This document shows positions 19,717 through 27,430 of a stretch of 64,000 nt of DNA, one piece after another. The DNA is from Nocardioides sp. S-1144. GTDB lineage: Bacteria > Actinomycetota > Actinomycetes > Propionibacteriales > Nocardioidaceae. The stretch covers positions 1-64,000 of the forward strand of contig NZ_CP040695.2 in assembly GCF_005954645.2 (NCBI RefSeq). Direction: 5' to 3'. Made by a program: the position numbers and the translations under genes. Positions within the stretch are counted from its first letter, which is position 1; each line of letters opens with the position of its first letter. The notes under the pieces were generated by a model. That model did no database searches and had not been told where the DNA came from. It saw only the letters and a program-made list of their open reading frames with translations.

Positions 19717-20439
19717 TCAGTCGGGCGTGTTCGGCTTGGCGTCGGGGTCGATGTCGACGACCTCGGCCGGCTCGTCGGGCGTCGTCACCGGGTGCGGTGC
19801 CTCGACGGCGTCGGCGATCGCCTCGTCGGGCGCGGCGCCCGCCGGGTCGTCGATCGTGGTCGTCGCGGGCGTGACCGGAGCGGCGGCCGGCTTGGCGGCG
19901 GGCTTGGGCGCGGGGGCCGGCGTCGGCTTGTAGGAGGACTGCCAGTTGTCGTCCTTGCCGCCCTGCAGCTTCTTGGCGACGAAGGCGATGCCGCCGGCGA
20001 TCAGCGCGACGAGGACGAACTTCTTCAGCTTGCCCTTCTTCTTCGGCTCCTCGCCCTTGATCCGGGCGACCTGGGAGTCGGCGAGCTCGCGGGCCTGGGT
20101 GGCCCGGGCGGCGGCGACCGAGGCGCCGGTCGCGACGAGCGGAGCCGCCTTCTCACGAACCTCGGAGGCCTTCTCGACCGCGAGCGCGGCGCCGCCGGCG
20201 ACGATCGGCGCGGCCTTCGCCCGGGCGTCGGCCAGGACCGGTGCGGCCTTGTCCCGCGCATCGGCCAGCGCGGGGCCAGCCTTGTCGCGGGCGTCGGAGA
20301 TCGCGGGGATCGCGGTGTCCTGGACGAAGTCCTTGGCCTGCTCGAGAGCCGACTCGACGTGCGGCTTGAGGGCGTCGACGTAGTCGCTGGCCTGCGTGCG
20401 GGCCTGGTCGACGAGTGACTTCTTCTTGCGGAGTCCCAT
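19717..20439 (-). CDS. Helical repeat protein with one membrane helix, possibly DUF5324-like
   Basis: A 240-residue protein. Residues 15-125 form Ala/Lys/Asp-rich amphipathic helices with recurring ARDKAxPxLAD units, reminiscent of apolipoprotein-like or LEA-like repeats. One membrane helix ([15 protein letters not shown]) follows a lysine-rich stretch near residue 140, then a Pro/Ala-rich and acidic tail. GGGAGG at 20446-20451 supports the ATG. Similar proteins are annotated DUF5324 next to cyclophilin genes in Streptomyces; that assignment is from memory and tentative. Confidence 0.75.
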   Translation of the reverse strand: MGLRKKKSLVDQARTQASDYVDALKPHVESALEQAKDFVQDTAIPAISDARDKAGPALADARDKAAPVLADARAKAAPIVAGGAALAVEKASEVREKAAPLVATGASVAAARATQARELADSQVARIKGEEPKKKGKLKKFVLVALIAGGIAFVAKKLQGGKDDNWQSSYKPTPAPAPKPAAKPAAAPVTPATTTIDDPAGAAPDEAIADAVEAPHPVTTPDEPAEVVDIDPDAKPNTPD

Positions 20440-20646
20440 GTCGAGCCTCCCTTTCCTGGCCTCGCGGCCGTACGTCTGCGTGGAGGTCCAGCCAACCACG
20501 TCGCGACAAACCCCGACCACCCCAGGTCGGGTGAGCCCGACGCCGCCGCTGTGGGGGGCGTGGCAGGATCGGTGGGACGAACGCGCGTCCACCACGGGCG
20601 CGCGTACGCACGTCCCACCCCACCACCCCGACCACGAAGGGCAGTC

Positions 20647-21168
20647 ATGGCTGACCAGCAGGCCATCCTCAAGACGAACAGGGGCGACATCACGATCGAC
20701 CTGTTCCCGAACCACGCGCCCGAGACGGTCGCCAACTTCACCGGTCTGGCCACCGGCGAGAAGGCGTACAGCACGCCCGACGGCCGCACCGGCAAGTTCT
20801 ACGACGGGCTCGGCTTCCACCGCGTCATCTCCGGCTTCATGATCCAGGGCGGGTGCCCGCTCGGCACCGGCACCGGCGGCCCGGGCTACACGTTCAAGGA
20901 CGAGATCCACCCCGAGCTCGTCTTCGACAAGCCCTACCTGCTCGCGATGGCGAACGCCGGCCCCGGCACGAACGGCTCGCAGTTCTTCATCACCGTCGGC
21001 GCCACGCCGTGGCTGAACCGCAAGCACACGATCTTCGGCGAGGTCGCCGACCAGGCCTCGCGCGACGTCGTCGACGCCATCGGTGCCACGCCGACCGCCG
21101 CGGGCGACCGCCCGGTCGAGCCCGTCGTCATCGAGTCCGTCGAGATCGTCGGCGGCTCCGAGAAGTGA
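20647..21168 (+). CDS. ppiA: Cyclophilin-type peptidyl-prolyl cis-trans isomerase
   Basis: Catalyses proline cis-trans isomerisation during folding. The 173-residue cytoplasmic cyclophilin has [14 protein letters not shown] near residue 57, [13 protein letters not shown] near 105, and the [12 protein letters not shown] motif near 123. No signal peptide is seen. GAAGGG just upstream supports the ATG at 20647 rather than an upstream in-frame ATG at 20551. The Mycobacterium tuberculosis ppiA also lies in this part of the origin region. Confidence 0.95.
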   Translation: MADQQAILKTNRGDITIDLFPNHAPETVANFTGLATGEKAYSTPDGRTGKFYDGLGFHRVISGFMIQGGCPLGTGTGGPGYTFKDEIHPELVFDKPYLLAMANAGPGTNGSQFFITVGATPWLNRKHTIFGEVADQASRDVVDAIGATPTAAGDRPVEPVVIESVEIVGGSEK

Positions 21169-21178
21169 GCTTGGCTCG

Positions 21179-22138
21179 TTGAGCACCTCCGGCCCCGCGG
21201 GGCCTCCCGCGCCCGGCGTCCCGGTCTGCTACCGGCACGCCGGGCGTGAGGCGCACATCCGCTGCCAGCGGTGTGACCGCCCGATCTGCCCCGACTGCAT
21301 GCGCGACGCGGCCGTCGGGTTCCAGTGCCCCACGTGCATCTCCGAGGGCGCCCGCAGCACCCGGCAGGGCCAGGGCGCCTACGGCGGCGCCCGCTCGGCC
21401 AACCCGGCCCTGACCTCCATGGTCCTGATCGGTCTGAACGCCGCCGTCTGGCTGGCGATCGTGGTCACCGGGTGGTCGCAGAGCCCGCTCCTGGGCCGCC
21501 TGGCCATCTCGGCGCGCGGCATCTGCGAGTCGGTCGCCGACCCCGCGTCGTACTGGCGCGGCGTGGAGTCGGCCGCCTCGTGCGCGATGGTGGGGAACGG
21601 CGACGGCAGCTGGGTGCCCGGCGTCGCCGACGGCGCCTACTGGCAGCTCGTCACCAGCATGTTCACCCACGAGCAGATCTGGCACATCGGGGCCAACATG
21701 CTCTCGCTCTACGTGCTCGGCCCGCAGCTCGAGGCCGCGCTCGGCCGGGTCCGGTTCCTCGCCGTCTACCTGCTCTCCGGCCTCTCGGGCTCGGTGGCGG
21801 TCTACTGGCTCTCCGGCACGGAGGGCTACACACTCGGCGCGTCCACGGCGATCTTCGGGCTCTTCGGGGCGTTCGCCGTGATCGTCCACAAGGTCGGCGG
21901 CGACCTGCGCAGCATCGGCGGGCTGTTGCTCGTCAACGTCGTCATCACGTTCCTGCCCGGCCTCAACATCTCCTGGCAGGGCCACCTCGGCGGCCTGGTC
22001 GGCGGCGTCCTCGTGACGGCTGCGCTCGTCCACGCCCCGCGTGGTCCGCGTCGGGCGGTCGTGCAGTGGTGCCTGCTGTTCGCCTTCACGGCGCTGCTGG
22101 CCCTCGCCGTCATCGCCCGCTCGGCCGCCCTGGCCTGA
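21179..22138 (+). CDS. Rhomboid intramembrane serine protease with N-terminal zinc finger
   Basis: Cleaves membrane proteins inside the bilayer. The first 60 residues hold a B-box-like zinc-binding module (CYRHAGREAHIRCQRC, then CPDCMRD and CPTC). The rhomboid domain follows, with HIGANMLSLYVLGPQLE, the nucleophile in GASTAIFG and the catalytic His in GHLGGLVGG; about six or seven membrane helices. No ATG or GTG is available before the zinc finger, so the TTG at 21179 is the most likely start (319 residues). It begins 10 nt after the cyclophilin stop. Confidence 0.88.
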   Translation: MSTSGPAGPPAPGVPVCYRHAGREAHIRCQRCDRPICPDCMRDAAVGFQCPTCISEGARSTRQGQGAYGGARSANPALTSMVLIGLNAAVWLAIVVTGWSQSPLLGRLAISARGICESVADPASYWRGVESAASCAMVGNGDGSWVPGVADGAYWQLVTSMFTHEQIWHIGANMLSLYVLGPQLEAALGRVRFLAVYLLSGLSGSVAVYWLSGTEGYTLGASTAIFGLFGAFAVIVHKVGGDLRSIGGLLLVNVVITFLPGLNISWQGHLGGLVGGVLVTAALVHAPRGPRRAVVQWCLLFAFTALLALAVIARSAALA

Positions 22139-22154
22139 CCCGGCCCCCACCCCG

Positions 22155-22185
22155 CGCCGACCCACCGCCGACCCACCGCCGACCC
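22155..22185. repeat. 11-bp direct repeats
   Basis: Two exact copies of CGCCGACCCAC (22155-22165, 22166-22176) and a third partial copy (22177-22185) in direct head-to-tail order. They run into the 34-bp palindrome and lie 41 bp before the first DnaA box of the cluster. Confidence 0.75.
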
Positions 22186-22210
22186 GTCAGTGATCACTGA
22201 CGGGTCGGCG
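22177..22210. repeat. 34-bp perfect palindrome
   Basis: The left arm CGCCGACCCGTCAGTGA (22177-22193) and right arm TCACTGACGGGTCGGCG (22194-22210) are exact reverse complements with no spacer. It lies after the rhomboid gene and before the DnaA-box cluster. It could be a cruciform-forming site, the binding site of a dimeric protein or a terminator of the rhomboid gene. Confidence 0.85.
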
Positions 22211-22225
22211 TCGTGGTGGGCGTGG

Positions 22226-22305
22226 TTGTCCACAGCTGTGGAACAACCGGTGGATAACTACAGGCGTGTCATTCGTTCCACAGGTGTGGAGAAGCCTGTG
22301 GATAA
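22226..22305. other. Cluster of six DnaA boxes outside the dnaA-dnaN gap
   Basis: Within 80 bp there are six DnaA-box nonamers: 22226-22234 (TTGTCCACA, exact actinobacterial box on the minus strand), 22237-22245 (TGTGGAACA), 22249-22257 (GGTGGATAA), 22274-22282 (CGTTCCACA, minus), 22285-22293 (TGTGGAGAA) and 22297-22305 (TGTGGATAA, exact E. coli consensus). It lies between convergent genes and contains no ORF. It is a candidate second or actual origin, or a DnaA-titration or reactivation site. Confidence 0.8.
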
Positions 22306-22321
22306 CTTCGGCTCCGGACGC

Positions 22322-22362
22322 AGGACGACCCCGATCCGCCTGGTGGCGGCCGGGGTCGTCCT
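22322..22362 (-). terminator. Hairpin terminator downstream of crgA
   Basis: Twelve-bp arms AGGACGACCCCG (22322-22333) and CGGGGTCGTCCT (22351-22362) pair perfectly, and an inner CCGCC/GGCGG stem with a TGGT loop extends the helix. It lies 45 bp past the crgA stop on the minus strand. There is no T-tract. Nine consecutive G bases follow at about 22387-22395. Confidence 0.6.
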
Positions 22363-22406
22363 CGGGCTCGGCTCGGTCTCGAGCGCGGGGGGGGGCGGGC
22401 GTCAGC

Positions 22407-22883
22407 TCACTCCCAGCGGGTGGCGAAGGTGAAGCCGACGGCCATGAACGCGATGCCGACGCCGAGGTTCTTCTGGCCGAGGTCGTTGAAGATCGGCAGC
22501 GACGGGTCGGCCTGGTTGGCGATGGCGTAGAAGACGCAGATCCAGGCGAGGCCGAGCAGGAAGCAGCCGAGCATGCCCACCACGACGCCGCGGCCGCGGC
22601 CCAGCGGGGTGGAGGGGTGCGCGGCGACGACGAGGCCGAGGAAGAACAGCCCGAAGCCGATCAGGTAGTTCCACTGGTCGAGGTCCTGCATGAAGCCGGG
22701 CCCGGTCGCGGAGTTCGGGGCGCCCTCGGAGTTCAGGCCGTCGGGGGCGCGGACGCCGATGTAGTAGAACGCGATCCATGCGATGCCGAGGACGACCAGG
22801 GCGATCGCGACCAGGAAGCGGGGGCCGACCACCGGCCCCCGGTCGGGGTCGAAGGTCTGCTGCTTCGCCTTGAGCTTGGCCAC
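22407..22883 (-). CDS. crgA: CrgA-like cell division regulator, internally duplicated
   Basis: CrgA is a small actinobacterial membrane protein that interacts with FtsZ, FtsQ and PBPs and controls septation. The usual protein is about 90 residues with two membrane helices; this one has 158 residues and four. The first unit has LGIAWIAFYYI and DQWNYLIGFGLFFLG (residues 32-85), the second LGLAWICVFYAI and GQKNLGVGIAFMAVG (residues 109-152), ending in the typical TRWE. GTG at 22883 gives a short basic N-terminus. The gene lies upstream of the pknB block as in mycobacteria. Confidence 0.85.
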   Translation of the reverse strand: MAKLKAKQQTFDPDRGPVVGPRFLVAIALVVLGIAWIAFYYIGVRAPDGLNSEGAPNSATGPGFMQDLDQWNYLIGFGLFFLGLVVAAHPSTPLGRGRGVVVGMLGCFLLGLAWICVFYAIANQADPSLPIFNDLGQKNLGVGIAFMAVGFTFATRWE

Positions 22884-22965
22884 GGGTCGGTTCCGATCTG
22901 ATGGGTGCTGCGGACGGGGCCGGGCGCGCCACGGCGCGTCGCGGTCGCGAGTTACCTTAGTCGGC

Positions 22966-23772
22966 ATGGACCCAGCGCACCCGGTCGACCCCGAAGTCGG
23001 CACCGAAGTCGACGGGGCGACCCCGGCCGGCCGCTCGCGCGGGCCGTGGCGGATCGGGACCCCGGTCGTCGTCCTGCTCTCGGGCGTGCTGTTCGTGGCC
23101 AGTGCCACCACCAGCGGTGGCACCGACCTCCGTCCGGGCCGCTACACCGACCTGGCGTCGCTGACGCAGTCGGAGTCGGAGTCCTACGAGGCGCTCCAGG
23201 CCGAGGCGGCCAGCCTCCGTACCGAGGTCGAGGCGCTGACCAACGACATCGACGACGTCCGCGTGCGCCGCGAGCACCGGGTCGCCGAGGAGCTCAAGGG
23301 CCCCGCCGGACTCGAGGCGGTCAGCGGGGAGGGGCTGCGCATCGTGCTCTCCGACGCCCCCGACGACGCCTTCGAGGACGCGCTGCGCGAGCCCGACCCG
23401 GAGGCCCGGCTCCAGCGCCTGGTGGTGCACCAGCAGGACATCCAGGCCGTCGTCAACGCCTTGTGGGCCGGCGGTGCCAGGGCCGTCACCATCCAGGGGC
23501 AGCGGGTCGTCACCACCACCGGCATCCGGTGCACCGGCAGCACCGTCCAGCTCCAGGGCGTGCCGTACCCGGAGCCCTACGAGATCGAGGCGGTCGGCGA
23601 CCCCCAGACGCTCCAGGCGGCCATCGACGCCGACCAGGACGTCACCGACTTCCGCGTCGACGCCGCCTCGCCCGACATCGGCATCGGCTGGGAGCTCGAC
23701 CAGGAGCCCGAGGTGGACGCCCCCGCGTACGAGGGCCTGATCACCATGGACTCCGCCCGCCCCCAGGACTGA
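22966..23772 (+). CDS. DUF881 family protein
   Basis: A 268-residue protein with one N-terminal membrane helix (residues 28-46), a coiled-coil stretch (about 70-105, YEALQAEAASLRTEVEALTN) and a DUF881 domain (about 110-265, with VSGEGLRIVLSD, NALWAGGARAVTIQGQRV and PYEIEAVGDP). DUF881 genes sit beside crgA and pknB in many actinobacteria (the Rv0012 position), suggesting a link to division or envelope growth, but no biochemical role is known. TACCTT at 22953-22958 ends 7 nt before the ATG, indicating a leaderless transcript divergent from crgA. Confidence 0.9.
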   Translation: MDPAHPVDPEVGTEVDGATPAGRSRGPWRIGTPVVVLLSGVLFVASATTSGGTDLRPGRYTDLASLTQSESESYEALQAEAASLRTEVEALTNDIDDVRVRREHRVAEELKGPAGLEAVSGEGLRIVLSDAPDDAFEDALREPDPEARLQRLVVHQQDIQAVVNALWAGGARAVTIQGQRVVTTTGIRCTGSTVQLQGVPYPEPYEIEAVGDPQTLQAAIDADQDVTDFRVDAASPDIGIGWELDQEPEVDAPAYEGLITMDSARPQD

Positions 23773-23814
23773 CCGGCCCGCGCCGGGCCGGCGCGTGCTC
23801 GACCGGCCCATCGC

Positions 23815-23877
23815 GTGCAATTGCCGCGACCTGGCCAGCTCTCGGGCTGGGAACTGGCCATACGTCGGCAATTGCGC
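23815..23877. repeat. 63-bp palindromic intergenic repeat, copy 2
   Basis: The outer arms contain GCAATTGCCG (23817-23826) and CGGCAATTGC (23866-23875), and inner TGGCCAG/CTGGCCA arms extend the hairpin. Copy 3 follows as a direct repeat 82 bp further on. It lies between the convergent DUF881 and pknB genes. Confidence 0.8.
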
Positions 23878-23896
23878 GCGATGAACACGGCGTCCC

Positions 23897-23959
23897 GTGC
23901 AATTGCCGCGATCTGGCCAGCTCTCGCGCCGGGAACTGGCCATACCTCGGCAATTGCAC
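23897..23959. repeat. 63-bp palindromic intergenic repeat, copy 3
   Basis: Arms GTGCAATTGCCG (23897-23908) and CGGCAATTGCAC (23948-23959) are exact reverse complements, with inner TGGCCAG/CTGGCCA arms. It differs from copy 2 at only a few bases over 63 bp, while copy 1 near yidD is more diverged in its centre. Confidence 0.8.
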
Positions 23960-24004
23960 GCCAGGGGCCAGGTCGGGGCAGCGCGCGGGGACGGACGGGG
24001 CGGG

Positions 24005-25825
24005 TCAGTCGTCGTCGCTGGAGGGTGCGGGGCCGCGGGACGGCGGGGGCTCGGTGGGGAGCGGGTCGGTCGGGACGGGGTCGGTGGTGGGCACCGGGTC
24101 GGTGGTCGGCGGCGGCGAGGTCGTGGTCGGCTCGACGTAGACCGACACGAAGATCACCACGACGCTGTCCTGGGGCAGCGGCTGGCCGGCCTCCTGGGCC
24201 TGGTCGGTGACGGTGCCCTTGACCTCGGTCGACGTCGTGTCCGGCCGGACGTCGACGATGAAGCCGGCGTCCTCGATCAGCCGGGTGGCCTCGCGCTCGG
24301 TCTTGCCGATGACGAAGGGGACCTCCTCGGGCCCGGCGGAGTACTCGACGGTGATCGCGGTGCCCTTCTCGACCATCGTGCCGGCCGCCGGGTTCTGGGT
24401 CAGCACCTCACCCTTCGGCCGGTCGCTCTCGATCTCCTCCTGGCGCACCTTCGTGAAGCCCTGGTCGCGGAGCTCGGCCTTGGCGGCCTTCAGCGACAGC
24501 GTGACGACGCTCGGGACGGCCACCTCCTCCTTGCCGATGGAGACGGTCAGGGTGATCGGTGAGCCCGGGGCGACGTAGTCGTCCTTCGAGGGACTCTGCT
24601 CGACGACCTCCTCGGCCGGGACGGTGTCGCTGTTCTCGTAGACGACCTCGGGATCCACGGTGAGCCCGGCGTTGCCGATCGTCTGGCGGGCCTGGTCCTC
24701 GGTCATCCCGATCACGCCGGGGACCGCCGTGCGCTCCGGTGGCTCGGGGAACAGCTCGTCCTTGACGAGGAACCAGCCGGCGACGAGCAGGGCGACGACG
24801 AGCAGGCCGAGCAGCACCCACAGCCCCGTGCGCGGCGGCCCGGGCTCCTGGGCGAGCGGCAGCGGCGTCGGCTCGGGACGCCGTGGCGGCGTCGGGGCCG
24901 GGGCGGCGACGGCGGCCACCGGGGCCGGCTCGGGAGCCGGGGGCGGCGGGGGGACGGTGGCCTCGACCGGGCGGCCGGCGAGGTAGCGCTCGATGTCGTT
25001 GCGCATCGCGCCGGCGGACTGGTAGCGGTCCTCGAGGCGCTTGGTCAGCGCCTTGAGCACGATCGCGTCGACGGCGGGCGGCAGCTCGGTGTCGTGGTCG
25101 GACGGCGGGGAGGGCTGCTCGCGCACGTGCTGGTAGGCCACCGCGACGGGGCTGTCCCCGACGAACGGCGGTCGGCCGGTGAGCAGCTCGTAGAGCAGGC
25201 AGCCGGCGGAGTAGACGTCGGAGCGGGAGTCGACCGACTCCCCGCGGGCCTGCTCGGGCGACAGGTACTGCGCGGTGCCGACGACGGCGGCGGTCTGGGT
25301 CATCGAGTTGGCGGCGTCGCTCATCGCGCGGGCGATGCCGAAGTCCATCACCTTGATGTCGCCCGACGGCGTCAGCATCACGTTGCCGGGCTTGATGTCG
25401 CGGTGGATGATGCCCGCGCGGTGGCTGTAGTCGAGGGCCGAGAGCACGCCGCTGGTGATCTCCAGGGCACGCTCGGGGAGGATCTTGCGGCCCTCGCGCA
25501 GGATGTCGCGCAGCGTCCGGCCCGCGACGAACTCCATCACGATGTAGGGCTGGGCGACCCCCGAGCCGTCGGTGGCCGGCTCCTCGCCGGTGTCGTACAC
25601 GGCGACGATCGAGGGGTGGTTCAACGACGCCGAGGACTGCGCCTCGCGGCGGAACCGGGCCTGGAAGGTCGCGTCGCTGGCCAGGTCGGTGCGCAGCCGC
25701 TTGACGGCCACGATCCGGCCGAGCCGGCTGTCGGTGCCCTTGCGCACCTCGGCCATGCCGCCGCGGCCGAGCATCTCGCCCAGCTCGTAGCGGCCACCGA
25801 CCACGGTGGGGCCTGGGTCGTTCAC
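24005..25825 (-). CDS. pknB: PASTA-domain serine/threonine protein kinase PknB
   Basis: Receptor-type kinase that senses muropeptides or lipid II and phosphorylates division and cell-wall proteins. The kinase domain covers residues 1-285, with catalytic Lys42, HRD at 141-143, DFG at 161-163 and an activation loop with threonines at 176 and 178. A Pro/Ala-rich juxtamembrane segment precedes a membrane helix at about 335-354, then three PASTA domains (about 366-570) and a Pro/Thr tail. The GTG start overlaps the pknA stop by 4 bp. The usual mycobacterial PknB has four PASTA domains; I see three. The gene is last in the fha-pst-rod-pbp-pkn operon. Confidence 0.96.
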   Translation of the reverse strand: MNDPGPTVVGGRYELGEMLGRGGMAEVRKGTDSRLGRIVAVKRLRTDLASDATFQARFRREAQSSASLNHPSIVAVYDTGEEPATDGSGVAQPYIVMEFVAGRTLRDILREGRKILPERALEITSGVLSALDYSHRAGIIHRDIKPGNVMLTPSGDIKVMDFGIARAMSDAANSMTQTAAVVGTAQYLSPEQARGESVDSRSDVYSAGCLLYELLTGRPPFVGDSPVAVAYQHVREQPSPPSDHDTELPPAVDAIVLKALTKRLEDRYQSAGAMRNDIERYLAGRPVEATVPPPPPAPEPAPVAAVAAPAPTPPRRPEPTPLPLAQEPGPPRTGLWVLLGLLVVALLVAGWFLVKDELFPEPPERTAVPGVIGMTEDQARQTIGNAGLTVDPEVVYENSDTVPAEEVVEQSPSKDDYVAPGSPITLTVSIGKEEVAVPSVVTLSLKAAKAELRDQGFTKVRQEEIESDRPKGEVLTQNPAAGTMVEKGTAITVEYSAGPEEVPFVIGKTEREATRLIEDAGFIVDVRPDTTSTEVKGTVTDQAQEAGQPLPQDSVVVIFVSVYVEPTTTSPPPTTDPVPTTDPVPTDPLPTEPPPSRGPAPSSDDD

Positions 25826-27408
25826 GGTGAGGTCTCTCCCTCGGTGGGCTGCGTCTCGGTGGTCTCGGTCTCGGTCTCCGTGGGATCGGAGGTCGGCTCG
25901 GTGGTGGGCTCGGTCGTGGGCTCGGTGGTGGGCTCGGTGGTCGGCTCGGTCGTCGGGGGCTCGGACGGCGGCTCCGACGTCTCCTCGGGTGCCACGCCCA
26001 GGAAGGTGACGGTGATCGTGTCGCCCTCGGTGACCGCGCCGGTCGGGTTGAGGCCGGTGACCTCGCCGTCGCGGGCCGGGTCGTCGTTGTCCTGCTCGTC
26101 GCGCCGGACCTGGAGGCCCAGGTCGCCGAGGGCGTCCTCGACGTCCTCGACCTGCCGGCCGACGTAGTCGGAGGCGTTCAGCTCGATGGTCTCCGGGCCG
26201 GACGTCGTGGCCGACTGCGACTGCGTGCGGGTGCGGCTCGGGGTCGTGGTGACGTCGGTGCTGGTCTCGTCGCCGTCGTCGTCGCCCCCGGTGAGGAGCA
26301 GGGTCAGCACGATGGCGAGCGCGACGATCAGCGCGACCGCGGCCACGACCGGCCACGGGTTGCGCCGGCCGGGACCGGTCGCGCCGGCCGTGTCGGTGGT
26401 GCCGGTCACCGGCCCGGCGGGCGGCGGTGTCGGGGTCGGGTCGTAAGCCGGCGCCGCGCCCAGGACCTGGGTGGCGGAGGTGTCGCCGACCGGCGGGAGC
26501 GGCACGACCGGGACCGGGTCGACGGGGGTGCGCGTCGTGACGCGGGTGGCCGGGTCGGCCGCCGCGGGGTCGCGCAGCGCGGCCGCGAAGGCCGTGCCGT
26601 CGGCGTAGCGCTCCTCGGGCTTCTTGGAGAGCGCGCGGCGCACGACGGCGGCGAGGTCGGCCGGCACGCTGGCCGGCAGGTCGGGGATCGGGTTGCGCAG
26701 GTGCGCCAGCGCGGTCGCGACGGGTGAGTCGGCCTCGAAGGGCCGGTGTCCGGCCAGGCACTCGAAGGCGACGACGCCGAGGGCGTAGACGTCGGAGGCC
26801 GACGTCGCCGGGCGGCCCTCGGCCTGCTCGGGCGAGAGGTACTGCGGGGTGCCCATCACCGCGCCGGTGCGGGTGATGCCGACGCCGTCCGCGGCGCGGG
26901 CGATGCCGAAGTCGGTGACCTTGACCTTCCCCTCGGGCGTCACGAGCAGGTTGGCCGGCTTGACGTCGCGGTGGATGATCCCGGCGCGGTGCGCGGCGCC
27001 GAGGGCGTCGCCGACCTGCGAGAGCAGGTCGCGGACGGCCTGCGGGTCGAGGTCGCGACCGCCGGAGGCGCTGCCGATCAGGGCCGAGAGCGGCTGGCCC
27101 TCGACGAGCTCCATCACCAGGAACGGGCGCGGGGTGCCCGAGCCGTCGGTGGCGGCCCGCTCGCCGACGTCGAAGACCGACGCGATGCCCGGGTGGTGCA
27201 GGGCGGCGGCGTGCTGGGCCTCGGTCGCGAAGCGCGCGCGGAAGGTCGGGTCGTCGGCGTACTCGGTCTTGAGCAGCTTGACCGCGACCTGGCGCCCGAG
27301 CACGGTGTCGGTGGCGCGCCAGACCTCGCCCATGCCGCCGGTGGCGATGCGTGACTCGAGCCGGAACCGGCCCGCGTCGTCGGCGAAGTTGTCGGTGAGC
27401 TCGCTCAT
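25822..27408 (-). CDS. pknA: Serine/threonine protein kinase, PknA position
   Basis: Membrane kinase acting with PknB on growth and septation. The kinase domain spans residues 14-275, with Lys44, HRD at 146-148 and DFG at 166-168. A membrane helix is at about 352-373, followed by one PASTA-like domain (about 409-475). Mycobacterial PknA lacks PASTA domains, so this is an extended version. The C-terminus is a Thr-Glu-Pro repeat encoded by near-identical 12-bp units (25880-25960). GGGAGGGG 6 nt upstream supports the ATG. It overlaps pknB by 4 bp. Confidence 0.93.
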   Translation of the reverse strand: MSELTDNFADDAGRFRLESRIATGGMGEVWRATDTVLGRQVAVKLLKTEYADDPTFRARFATEAQHAAALHHPGIASVFDVGERAATDGSGTPRPFLVMELVEGQPLSALIGSASGGRDLDPQAVRDLLSQVGDALGAAHRAGIIHRDVKPANLLVTPEGKVKVTDFGIARAADGVGITRTGAVMGTPQYLSPEQAEGRPATSASDVYALGVVAFECLAGHRPFEADSPVATALAHLRNPIPDLPASVPADLAAVVRRALSKKPEERYADGTAFAAALRDPAAADPATRVTTRTPVDPVPVVPLPPVGDTSATQVLGAAPAYDPTPTPPPAGPVTGTTDTAGATGPGRRNPWPVVAAVALIVALAIVLTLLLTGGDDDGDETSTDVTTTPSRTRTQSQSATTSGPETIELNASDYVGRQVEDVEDALGDLGLQVRRDEQDNDDPARDGEVTGLNPTGAVTEGDTITVTFLGVAPEETSEPPSEPPTTEPTTEPTTEPTTEPTTEPTSDPTETETETTETQPTEGETSP

Positions 27409-27430
27409 GCTGTGCCCCTCCCGTGTCGTG

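Noticed and set aside
20571..20619. GGTGGGAC/GTCCCACC arms upstream of ppiA
   Set aside because: Only 8 bp with a 33-nt spacer in very GC-rich DNA; expected by chance.
22155..22305. Repeats as a CRISPR array
   Set aside because: The 11-bp units are contiguous without spacers and the nonamers are DnaA boxes in both orientations.
25826..26761. Extension of the pknB frame upstream of 25825
   Set aside because: This stretch is pknA read in another frame; the true start overlaps the pknA stop by GTGA.
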